Below are positions 1-11,100 of a DNA stretch of 64,000 nucleotides, piece by piece. The stretch lies in contig CAJNDS010002801.1 of the NCBI GenBank assembly GCA_905221605.1, positions 684,001 to 748,000 on the forward strand, given 5' to 3'. Source of the DNA: Symbiodinium natans (taxonomy: Eukaryota > Sar > Dinophyceae > Suessiales > Symbiodiniaceae). Numbering within the stretch: position 1 is the first letter of the stretch; each line of letters starts with the position of its first letter. The position numbers were made by a program, and so were the translations under genes. Below the pieces are notes generated by a model. It was given only the letters and a program-made list of their open reading frames with translations. It was not told the origin of the DNA and searched no databases.

Positions 1-345
1 CCTCCAAATGGTGCATTGCTGACTCTTAGCTTTTCACCACAATGAGGCACGTCAACCACATAAATCGAGCAGTGTATGTATGTGAATGTTTTTTATATTT
101 ATGTGTATACCCTTTTCCTGCCTAGCTATTATAATATGTGTATGTATGAATACTATATACGTGTCATCTATGTACATGTATATGTTGTGTGTGTGTGTGT
201 GTATATGTATATATGTAGAGTATCAACATATACGTAATGTATGTATGTGTATATGTATACATACATATATATATATATGTATGTCAATTGGATTTTCATT
301 CTTCGGGATACTGTGGCTACCCCCTAAACCAACCATCCTAGCCGC
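1..345. repeat. AT/GT-rich low-complexity region
   Basis: The first 345 bases are rich in TATG, TGTG and TATA steps, with a short (TG)n run near 186-202 and (AT)n near 266-278. No convincing coding signal was seen. Reading frames through it give only Cys/Val/Tyr/Ile-rich peptide, which is what such repeats produce. Confidence 0.7.
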
Positions 346-360
346 TTAAAACTACCCGAA

Positions 361-427
361 CACCGGCCCGCGGGCCTAAACCCTAAACCCCAAACCCCAA
401 ACCCCAAACCCTAAACCCGCGGCGGAG
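361..427. repeat. Degenerate CCCTAAA block
   Basis: Imperfect CCCTAAA/CCCCAAA units precede the first exon-like island. Similar blocks at 505-590, 838-930 and 1667-1713 separate the other islands of the left arm, so they look intronic or intergenic. Confidence 0.75.
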
Positions 428-500
428 GTTGAGAGCCGCTTGCATGCCGCTGGAGCCGAGACCGTGAGATATTGGGTTTGCGCCTCGCCATGCCTCGAGA
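428..500 (+). CDS. Candidate exon 1 of a plus-strand gene
   Basis: This island reads VESRLHAAGAETVRYWVCAS with third positions mostly G or C. It follows GCGGAG as acceptor and ends before GTAATATG as donor, giving 24 codons plus one base. It is flanked on both sides by telomere-like repeats. It probably belongs with the islands at 1111, 1448 and 12306 on the same strand. I do not recognise the peptide. The joins to the next islands are not proven. Confidence 0.45.
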
Positions 501-1110
501 GTAATATGGGTTTGGGGTTTTAGGGTTTAGGGTTCTAGGGTTTCGGCCTTAGGGAATTAGGGTTTTAGGGCTTAGGGTTTAGGATGTAGGGTGGCAGTTG
601 AGGGCCTGCTTGGGTTGAGGGCCTAGAATTTCGGGGTTGACGTATGCAGGGTCTAGGGTGCCGGATTTATGTCGCAGCCGCCAGGAGGCATGCCTCGGCG
701 GCGACGCTTCCGGGCAGCCCCTAGACCCTAGACCCTGAACTCCAATGACAGAGGTGCCTTCTGTGTGAACCAGCACGCGTCCATCTGTCACGGATTTGGC
801 CTGGCGCCGGCAGATCCCCAAAAGTACGAGGCTGGTGGGTTTGGGGTTTGGGGTTTAGGGTTTAGGGTTTAGGGTTTAGGGTTTAGGATGTTTAGGGTTT
901 AGGGTTGAGGGTTTAGGGTTTAGGGGTGTTGAGATGTCATGGAGGGCTTGGGATGCTTCGTTGGCATTGTAAGTGCATTCAAGCGGGCTGGAGCATTTCC
1001 TAGTAACCCAACGTACCCACAACATACGACGATCTTGACAACATAGGGTTCCCCCCCCCCCTCCCACAAAAAAGGACACCCCCTTGATAGCCGTTGAAAG
1101 CAGTATGCAG
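501..1110. other. Heptamer blocks with a weak unique island
   Basis: TTTAGGG-type repeats lie at 505-590 and 838-930, with unique sequence between them at about 600-835 and 931-1110. The unique parts hold no frame I could support in preference to another. Confidence 0.5.
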
Positions 1111-1230
1111 GAATGGGACTTGAAGCGACGAGACTCCGTGACTGGACTGCCCTTTCCGCTTTGCGACTGCAATCACCCCAAGTTCTTGAACGAAGCGATG
1201 GAGCAGTGCGAGCTGAATAAGTTCGACGAT
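1111..1230 (+). CDS. Candidate exon 2 of a plus-strand gene
   Basis: After the acceptor-like AGTATGCAG, the frame reads EWDLKRRDSV, then LCDCNHPKFLNEAMEQCEL and NKFDDALW. The sequence then drifts into T-rich, hydrophobic, non-coding-looking sequence, so the true 3' edge lies somewhere near 1220-1255. It is on the same strand as the islands at 428, 1448 and 12306. From memory, this kind of sequence precedes an R-W-C-x-A-E-L motif in dinoflagellate proteins. That link is inference. Confidence 0.45.
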
Positions 1231-1447
1231 GCGCTGTGGCTGGCTGTGGCATTGCGCTTTGCTTATGTGTTTTTTGGTTCTTGTTACATTTTATTATATT
1301 TTTATTTTATTTCGGATTGTACGTTTGTTATTGTTGTTATTGCTGGTTGCTGCTCTTCGAATCCCCGAATCCCAACACTGAATATGCACCTCGATAGAAG
1401 TAGATGCTTATGGTGACACCCACCCCATATCCTCGGAAAGATGCAAG

Positions 1448-1557
1448 TCAATTGAAGCTTCCCATCTTTCACTTGAGGTGATCGACTTTCTGAATAAGGC
1501 GGTTCCCCAGTTTGCGCAGGTCGTGAGCGTGGACACCAAGTATGAGGTCTTTGAGAG
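1448..1557 (+). CDS. Candidate exon 3 of a plus-strand gene
   Basis: The frame reads SIEASHLSLEVIDFLNKAV and then FAQVVSVDTKYEVFE. It ends TTTGAGAG before a GC donor, leaving two bases. The island at 12306 starts with one base after an AAG acceptor and continues in the same frame. The two pieces therefore join cleanly across the inserted retroelement. Function is not known. Confidence 0.55.
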
Positions 1558-1708
1558 GCCCAAGCCCTAAACCATTCGGAGCCATCAAGCGTGGATACCC
1601 CAGCACCCTCGGATGCCAAAGCAGCAATCGAGCCCCATCTAGAACCTGGACTTCCCTGAGCCCTGAACCCTGAAACCTAAACCCTAAACCCTAAACTTTA
1701 AACCCTAA

Positions 1709-1713
1709 ACCCT
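1709..1713. repeat. Target site duplication of element 1, left copy (ACCCT)
   Basis: ACCCT directly abuts the left LTR and is repeated at 12283-12287 directly after the right LTR. It is part of a CCCTAAA unit, so the repeat background could mimic a duplication. The exact abutment on both LTR edges favours a real 5-bp duplication. Confidence 0.7.
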
Positions 1714-1981
1714 CGCAGAAGCGGGCAGCAAGAGTCACTCGAGTCTTTCTCTTACACAGGCACAGCAGGAGAACAAGCTATACACACGCTGTCACTGGTC
1801 TGTCTGAAGTCTTTCTGAGTCTTGTGTAACTGTACAATATCTCCTCCTGCATCAGCCTTCGGGCCAACACAGCATCAGCATCATGAGCAACAACGCCCCA
1901 CAAAGTAAAACAGCGAAACCCCAAAAAACACATCAAGCCAAGGCCCATTTCGGGCTCTGAGGCGTTGACCTTGCCAGCGCG
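1714..1981 (-). repeat. 3' LTR of element 1
   Basis: This 268-bp copy differs from the right LTR at one base. It contains AGTAAAACAGCGA (1904-1916) and GACCTTGCCAG (1967-1977), two words also seen in the 21-bp minisatellite at 51 kb. Confidence 0.93.
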
Positions 1982-1994
1982 CTCCCCCTTTTTT
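1982..1994 (-). promoter_or_regulatory. Polypurine tract of element 1
   Basis: On the minus strand AAAAAAGGGGGAG ends directly at the 3' LTR. This is the expected plus-strand primer for reverse transcription. Element 2 has GGGGGAG in the same position. Confidence 0.85.
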
Positions 1995-2116
1995 GGGGGT
2001 TCTGCACATGGCAGCCACATACGTTGCAAGTCTTCAGCCTATGATCTCCTCACGCAAATCAATCATTTTGAAACAGTGGCGGCCATCCAAGTTCTGGGAT
2101 GACAGGAGGGCCAAGA

Positions 2117-5100
2117 CTAGTCGAGCATCGCATCATGCTGAGCATCAGGGTCAGAGGCTCTCTGGGCCGGGAAGTGCGTCTGGGCGGTGGCCCTTAAAAA
2201 TCCTGTGTCGGGGCTCTCCATCGAGGCAGGATCACTCAGAACCCTGAAGCGTGGAGCGCGATTGTTTAGTCGAAAGACTTCCTGTTGAACCTCCTCGCTG
2301 CTCCAAACTCTAACGCCCGGAGCTCTACGGGGACCAAAGAGCACGAAATCATCAACGTACTGAAACATCACTCCCCCTCCCTGCGTGACAGCCCTTGCAT
2401 GATTGATATCTCCAGCATCGAAATCATCAAGCGCTAGATGCGGAGGTTGGGAAGCTGCGTACGCAGCTTGTGCTGCGGCGAAAGCGATCTGAGTTAATCC
2501 CTCTGCTTGATGAGTTGCTTCCGGCTCGGTGTCAGGCTCTGGGGCATACACTGGTAGAAAGGGTTGAGGGAGAGCTCTTGTCTGGGGAACCCTACGCCTA
2601 CGCAAGCTTGAAGGATGAGGTTCTTCGTCTTCAAAGGGCTCAGGTTCAGGGTCCACCTCTCCTGGGTCTTCAACTCCAATTGTAGGTTCCCTCTGGCCCG
2701 AATGCATCCAACACAAAACGCGCTTCAAGGCCTCCCAAAGGACTATTGCGGAAAACGCAACTGCCACACACAGCACAGCAGTGAGTTGTTGAGTTCTGGA
2801 ATTAGGGGCTTCGTGGGGTTGGGCAGTAGTAGCACACAAGCAGCACGCCATGACTAGTGCCCGAAGGATGTTCGCAGCTCCGCCGACCGGAGTCGGGATA
2901 CTGGTATCAGCGGCATCCTCACACACCCACAAGCCTAGCAGCCTTCTGAGTTCTTTCAGTCTTTGACCCCCGAGGACCTTAGTCCCCACATCGGCCCCAT
3001 TTGCAACCCCCGCCACGTGACGCAGCTCGTATAACCTCAAACTCAAACGATCTTTCAAATAGTTTGCACGGATTTTAAGCGCACGCGTCCTCCAGCTGCC
3101 GCCCTGATCATTAAAGACTGAAACGGCCGACTGGTTGTCGTTGAACAATTCCAAGCAAAGCTCGTTTTGCACCAGCTCTTTCACTAGGTACCAGAAGGCT
3201 TCTCCGAAGCATGCTCCGGTGGTGACGCTTAGGAGCTCAGCCTCACAACTGCTATGCGTCATAAAAGCTTGGCTACTAACTGTCCATGCTACCGTGCAGT
3301 TGCACCACCGAACGAGAGCACACTCAAAAGACTTTTCACACTGTGGAGCAAAACTGGCATCGGTGAAAACCTGGAGACGAGTTTCCTGAGTAGTTTCGGT
3401 AGGGTACAGAAGACCTACGTCCGACGTTGTGACCAGATAGGACAGCACATGATAAGCAAGAGACAGTACGGCACGAGGGGAAGACATCGTCCACGAAGCT
3501 AGACGACTAACGGAAAACGCCGCGTCTACGCGCGTTCTTTGGCTAACCCACAGCAATTCGCCGACCGCTTGCTGCGCTTTCCTGAGGTCTTCGGCGGTGT
3601 ACTCCTCAGGATCGGGGGGAACCGTGCCTATAGGCAAGGGGCAATCCACACGCTTGAGATGCTGCTTGTGCCGCTCTGCCAAATCTCGAATGTAGGCAGA
3701 TTGCGTTAGCCGAAACGTGCCATGCACAGTGAGAGAAATGTCAATGCCCAGGAACCTGAGTGTCTTGCAAGTGGCATCAGTGAGGAGTTGTGGCTTGTCA
3801 CACTGCCCAAGCTCTTCGAAAGCAGCAAGCACAGCCTTGGTAACCTCCAAACACGCGCCTACGAGCACGTCGTCTACGTATATGCAGACCCAGCCGTCTA
3901 TGGCACCCCACCCCACCACAGCATCAGGAGCATCAGGAAACGAGGCCATGCCCAAGCAAGGTTCGCTTTCTGAGAGGAGCCACAACTGGCTATCAAACGC
4001 CGACCTCCAGAGCCTCAGAACCTTCCCTTGCACATGCACTCTTATGCCCTGCACTTGGGTATCCCGAACCAACGACCAGTCACGGGGCGATTGATCGATT
4101 CCGTACATTGCACGCAACACCACCCACGCCTCAGCAGCACTGACGTATTGACGCTGTACCAGGAAGGCTGGTGGCCGTATGACCACGACCTCCGGACGAC
4201 CCTCAAGCATCTTGGGCATGCCATGCTGGTTCAACGCAAGCTCTTCATATGTGGGAACACCGCTCGCTTCAAGGGCAACCCGCTCCGCAAGCTGACGACT
4301 TCGAGGTAAGAGTCGGGCATTCAAGAATGCCGTCTTGATATCTGTTGCTCCAAGAACAAACTTCCGCACAGCAGCCAGCGCAAGGCAAAACCTCACCGTA
4401 GCGAGCTCAACCCCGGCTGCGTACAGCTCGTTACGCTTATCATGGGTGCTCCTCTTTTGTCCTCCCTCAGAGGCAAGGAAGTTGCCGCAACCAACAACTC
4501 TAGTCTTAAGTCTTGCTGAAGGGGCTTTGATGCTGTTGATGATTTTTCCGGGGATAGTACAAACTTTGTAGCCCAACTCGGCCCACTTCTTGACAAGACT
4601 CCAAGTCGCACGAAACAAAGCCTTTTTGTCATCAAGCAAGGAGAAAAGCTCTGCTCTGATCGGGCTATCCCAAAGGTGTATGTCTCGAGCCACTATATGG
4701 TTCGGAATGGTTTTTGTTTGCAAAGCCTCCTGAGGGTTCTCAGCCGTGAGATCGTCAAGAGCTCTCAAACGCTCCCCCGAAGCAGAACCAGGTGACGGAG
4801 CGTGTCCAACTAGCATCCCATTTGCGCTCAACTCGCAGCACTCGTTCCACGCGTCCAGTGACAAAGTCAGCGCAGTAACCTCAAGTTCTAAGGCTTTTTG
4901 GGCCTCTTGCATGGTTTTTGCAGCGGTCTTCATGGCCACAGCGTCGCAATGAAAGCAATCATCGGCCCTCAAAGCCTGCTCAACTAGGCGTTCTCTCACA
5001 TCCCACAACGACCGAGAAACCTCCCGGTGGTCATCCAAAAGCGAGGCCAAGTGCTCCGCATCTGTGCCACCAAAACACGGTCCATCCACTTCACCACAGA

Positions 5101-8100
5101 CATTCCCTACAAGGAAGTCCTCCCACGCAACACGTTCATCCCCTGGAGCAAGGAAGAGATCAGGCACACATTGATCTAAAGCAAGGACAGTTTCCTCGCC
5201 ACAGGGCTCAAGCCCCTTTAAACAGCCGTCATCTCCCCCGAACCCAGAGGTCTGACACCGATCATCGAGGCCATCACTCGGCTCCGAATCACAAGCATCA
5301 AGCTCACGCAACCGCTCATCCCCACTACAAACCACCCTAGACCCCCCACGCGCACTCACAGCGCTGGCAGAATCACAGGAAGAACCAACATCATCACGCT
5401 CCCGGTTTAGGCACTCGAAACCGGGAAGAGGGCGCCAAAGCTCACAAAGCTGCTCACCCCCACGACACACCTTCCCAGACTCCCCACGCTCACGCGCGAC
5501 ACTGGAAAAGTCACAGGAAAGAAACTTGAAAGCACACACTCTGCAGTCACGCTCACCGCAGAAGCAAACACAAGACCTGGCATCACTGCTAGACACAACA
5601 CATGCCCTAGCATCACTACCAGTCTGAGGGTCAACCGAAGCAGTTTCGCTAGCACTACCGCAACGATGCCCGGAGGCAGAATCCTTACCGATCCCTACCT
5701 CCCTACTTCTCACTTCACAACACTCTCGAGATTTCACACCACTCTCACGGACAGCCTTCTCTCCAACAGCACTCTCAACGCTCTCTCTTTGTATGGGTTT
5801 TGGGATTTTGTCATGTTTATTTTGGTTTTGGGCGGTTTTTCTAAATTCAGGTGCTGAAGAAGAGGGGCCTCCCCCTTGCCGGAGTTCATCCGGCAACGCA
5901 AAACCTAGAGAATCAAGCTTCTGAATGTTTGCTTGGCTCGCCTGAGCCACGCACGAAAGAGTATATCCTACAACGACGACTCGTCTCGAATCAGAACCAG
6001 AGCCGCCAGAGGGCATAACTCGATGCCACAGGTTTGCATCTAATTGGAGGGGCTGGTCAAGTGGGAGTACGCGACCTACAAGCGCTTGGCCTGACGACAA
6101 GACCTGCACGCCCGCGTGTTCAACATGGGCATCGCCATCACGAGTTTCCACCCACAACCCTCCCCCCGACGCAGGCACGGCTATTGGAAGAACAAGGTGT
6201 GGTGAGTGAGCATCTATGCGAACATCCCTGTGAATCAAAGTAGAAGCATCTACACTGACCAGCGCCGTAGTAAAAAAACACTCGGGAAACGTGGTTTTAA
6301 GCATCTTTACAAGCAGTTGGGTCAGTTGAGGGCAGCGTTCAACATACCTAGATATCCCTGTGACGCCACCATCCTTCCACAACCCAAAAATATGATGCGC
6401 ACCTGAATTTCCGACATGACGAGGTCCGCTGGAGGTATTAAGGAGTACACTAGACAAAACGAGATCTTTAGCAGCTTCAAAGTCAAAGGGCTCCGCACCC
6501 AGCAGGGCGTGAGCACGGCTCTCATCTGCTTCCCAAGAGCTAGAGCTTACAACAATTCTAGCAAGTCGGAGTTTCGACCTAACACGCCTTGCAGGAATCC
6601 CAGGGCCTTTGGACCGACGACGAAAAATCGGGACCTTGGGGCGAGCCGGGGTCTCGCGAAACTCAACGTCGTCGTCACGAGGAGCTACGGCGTCGTCGGC
6701 ATGATCATCATGAGCATCGGAGTGTTCAGGGACTTCGGGTCTGTACACCTTGGTGGCTACCTTGACCTTGCCTTGGGCATTAATTACCACCGTTGCATTA
6801 CGGACATAGGTGGCCGGGGCCAATGCTACCGCACTCTCCGCACGCGGGCGCCAATCCCGTTGGCGTCGCCTCAACCAAGATCTCACGAGGACCTGAACCT
6901 TGGTACCCCAAGCTACAAGAGGACGTTGTTTCCATCCAAGACGCTCAAGGGTTTGAGACCTCCAAGCGTTGGCAGCAGCCTGAAAGGCCAAAGGCCATAG
7001 GCGCGTATTGTCATCTACTTGGGCTAAGTAAGCTCGAGCCTGTGCCTTGAGTCTTCTAACAGCGTTCTCAGCACGTCCAGCTGAGTTGGGCTCTTGAGGC
7101 CCTGCGTGGGTGAAGGTCCAGCCCCGTTGATGGGCCAATCTTTCGAGGGGTCCAGTTGTGAACTCGCTGCCAGCATCAGTGTGCACCCTTGTCACTGGGA
7201 ACCCGTAGCCTCTGAGTTGGTTGGCTATCGCACTCACGGCTTCTGCAACCTCACCAGGGCGTTTGGAATTCAACAACCGAACAAAAGGTATTTCAACAAA
7301 CTTGAGCTCTGGGCTATTGTCCTCTGCACCTCCCGGGCCGGGCCCTTCGTCCACAGCACCATCCGCAGCGTTCTCCCGGCCAAGCAAAGGCTGCGAATCT
7401 TCAGGCCGAGGCCCGTCAAGAAGAGCATCAAGGTCCTCCGCGAACTCACTGTCCCCAAACACTCCCGCTCCTTCCAGGGGCCTAACAGCCTCTTCCCGAT
7501 TTACAACCTTACTCACATACCCACTGCGCTTGACTTCATCCCGCTGCGCTTCGGACAGCAGTGGTCCACCGAACCGATCGAGGGGAAGCACGTAGACCCC
7601 AACCAGTGCGTATCTTTGTTTGCAACTGATGTCATCCACACCCTTCGCGTAAGGCCCTGTAAGATCAAGGCTCAGTGCAAACGCTTCTGGGATTTTGACT
7701 CTACGGTGTGATTTTTGACACGCGTGACCCAGGACGCATTGGGGACAACCTCGGTAGGGTGGCCAATGCCCGCGCCGGCAATGTGCATCATAGTCAAACA
7801 ACACTTTCCTCAGTTGGCAGCACCCAAGTACTAACCGAAGTTCATCTATGATGTGTTGCAGTACTCCGGGCGCCCACGATGACCACGATGCAGACTTCAC
7901 GATCCCCGGAGGCTCAGGCTCATCACTCCCAATGCCCTCCCCCCGAAGAGTGAGCTTCGGCAGAGGTCGGTTGGACGACCATGTGGTAGGCTTGGTTCCT
8001 GCGTGCCCGTAGGGTCCCTGATCCCCGTGGGTGAGTGTCAAAGCTAGTTCTTTAGCAACATGTCTGTACAAAGGAGTTTCCCACAGCGTCGGATATCCAT

Positions 8101-11100
8101 CAGGGGCTTCCTGGGCAGCAACTGTTGGATACACGTAATGGCTAGGGTCCTCTGGGTTCTCAACCAAACACCAGGGTACCTCCTCGGGAGTTGGGGCAGC
8201 AGCCTGAGCAACCAACATTAAGATAAACATACGGTAGACAAGCTCATCGGCCTCCAACAAATCCTGACGCTGAGCATCGGTGAGGTCTCCAGAAGGCACG
8301 CCAGAGCGAGTCTTAAACGGCGGGGGTTCAGGGGGCCCTGCCAGTATGGCCTTGACTTTGCCTGTTCCACACAGATGCAAAAGGTACCAAAAGGTGGCCG
8401 GAGCCAACAAGTCATGCTCCTGCTCCACAGGCACCTGTTCTGCCTTTCCATCTACACAAGCATGACCTACCAGCTTTTGCGTTGTCCCCGCAAAGAGATT
8501 CAACACCAACGCTTGCGCGCGTGCAAAACGCTTTCTTTGACTACGGTTGTAGGGTACACCATGACCATTCTCAGGGTTGCACGTCCACATCAAATTCAGT
8601 ACCTCATCTGGGACTTCAGGCCAAATTTTCGGAACCAGCACCTGGAGCCATGACTCAACCTGACTTCCATCACGGAGAGCGGCCACAATCCTCCCTAGGA
8701 CCTCCCGGGTCGTGAGGCCCTCAACTGACTCAGAAAGCCGTCGAGCCTGAAGCCGAAGCGCAACCTGCTGCAACCGATGATCCTCAATGTCTTTGATGAG
8801 TTCATATGCTGTGTCGCGCGTCACCTTGGGGCATCCCGACCCTATCGCCACTGCAAGTGACCCTCTCTCAGGGTGTATCACGGTGCACCGCGCGCCCCTC
8901 CATGTGACCCGACATCCTAGCTGAAGCAAACATCCCATGGCCACGATGACTTCTGTCCCGACTGGGCCGATCAGAGTACCAACCGGTGTGACTCGAAGAC
9001 TAGTATGTCCTGAAGCTAGCTCAACCCTCTTCTCTGGATACTGACTTAAATCCTCTCCCAGGAAGGGTGGTCTCAAACAGGCAGTAGCCCCGGAATCCAG
9101 CAATCCCCAACTGCTTGATTCCGCCTCCTCTTCAAGGCATGCGCGAATGGTACTGCTAACTCTTGCACTAAGACTTTTGGCCTGCAGGGACCTGAGTAGT
9201 TTAGCAGTTTCCTCCAGCAGCACAGTCTGAGGCAGAGGGTTTGCACTAGAGGAGCTTGGACCTGGAGCATCAGCGCTAGCAGTACTTGGGTCTTGAAGCC
9301 TTCTAGCCGCGTCTGGCGGAGCAGTGTCCTTCCCACTACCCTTGCTGGCCACGGTAGGGCACTTGTCCTGGAAATGGCCTACGGCTGAGCAAATGAAGCA
9401 GCGTTTGGACGAATCCGTTGTTTTCCGAAGGGCCTCCATGTCATGCTGATACTTGCATGACTTACCATACTTACAGCCATGTTCTTTCAACCAGTGAACA
9501 CAAGCCCTCTGACCTTTTCCATCCGATTTCCCTCCCCCCTTTTGGCCAGTTAAATCCTTCCCTTTCGCAGCACCTTTGCCAGCCCCACCCCCTTTGTCAC
9601 CCCCTTCATCCTTGAGCCTCTTGAGTTTGGGTTTCTTCTCTGGCCCTCCCTCAGCAAGACTCGCGGACTCACACTCAGCGAGCAACAATTCTGCAAGTTG
9701 CAGCACTGCGGCTTGAGTTGGAGCTTGATCGAGAAGAAGGTGGGTTTTCATGGTCTGAAGCCTAAAAATGGAGGTTGAGGAAAGGCCCGTGCTTGGAGTG
9801 AGAGTTTCCAGGGCCTGGACCTGCAGCGAACAATCAGGAGGAGTGACGTTGATTTCCTGGGTCCTAGTAAGCCACCGCTTCCACTGGCGAACTAAACGGG
9901 CAGCCATGGTGGGCCCATCAGGTTTTTGCGGGGTGGTAAGGAATGCGAGTAGCTGAGCGCGTTCGCCTGACCCGCCAGGCTGATACTTGCACATGATTTT
10001 CAGGAGTATAGCTGGGGTGCTCATATGCCTATTGGCTATAATGTCTTCCCGAACTTCATTCGTGACAGCGTCCAGAAAAAGGGCTACAGCTTTCTGCTCT
10101 ACTCTACTGTACTTGCCCCTAGCATACCGCGTGCGAAAATCCTCGACGTTCATGCGGATTCGATCCAAGGGTGAAGACCTCACCCAAACCTGATAGGACT
10201 GCTCAGCGCACCCCAAACAATCAGCCCACCATATGCTCGACGTAACACTGAGTGACCCCATCACGGGAGCCAGCGATGTCATCCAGTCACCGCACTGGAT
10301 TGCAGCATTCTTTGGGTCGTAGGAGGGCAGTTTTGGTATAGTGAGGGTATACCTGATTGGCTCCTCAGGCTCTTGAACAGCCCACTGTGCTACTGCATCC
10401 GATCCGTGAGGTTTAGGGCCTGGGGACACACTACTCTGTGCGGCAACGTCAACTGCAGAAGCCCAGGGCAAACAAGGGCCCAGCTGACTCGGAAAAACAC
10501 CGGTTCCTGCAAACCCACCCAACATACCCCATGGAGTGGCAGTAGCAGCATCAAGCTGAACGGATTTAGCGGCTCCTGGGAGTGGAGGGGGTCTAATTTC
10601 GGTTCCCCCAGGGCTCAACGGATACACGATCGTTGGCTTCACAACTTTGGCAGGCGATTGAGGGCTTTGGGCATGTTTATTTGGGCTTAAGCTACGGCGA
10701 TCCCCGGAGGGTGCCATACTACTCTCACCTACAATAGCTTTGGGGCTGTTTTTAGGCCCAACCCTTGCAGCAACAGCATCGGCGGCAGTAGACCCCGAAA
10801 CGCCCGACCTTACCCCGGACTCTTCCACATGAACCCGTTTTTCCCGACTCGAACTCCTCATCCTATGACTTGACTCTTGAGCGCCGCTATTCCCAACACA
10901 CGCAGCGTGATGAGGAGGGGTGAAAGGTGACTTAGCACGGGGATGGAAAACATTGGCGACAGCAACAGACCGCTCGGCAGCAATTCTAGTGAGTTGCAAA
11001 CCTTCAGGCGTGACTCGCCATGCGTGTGGAACACCCTCGATACTCACCGTGCCCTTCAGTCCTCCTATGGGGGCCCGGGCATCGTCCTGGCTAGCATCAC

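Noticed and set aside
4918-5340. 140-codon plus-strand ORF and others inside element 1
   Set aside because: They are antisense shadows of the GC-rich gag-pol frame, with no motif of their own.
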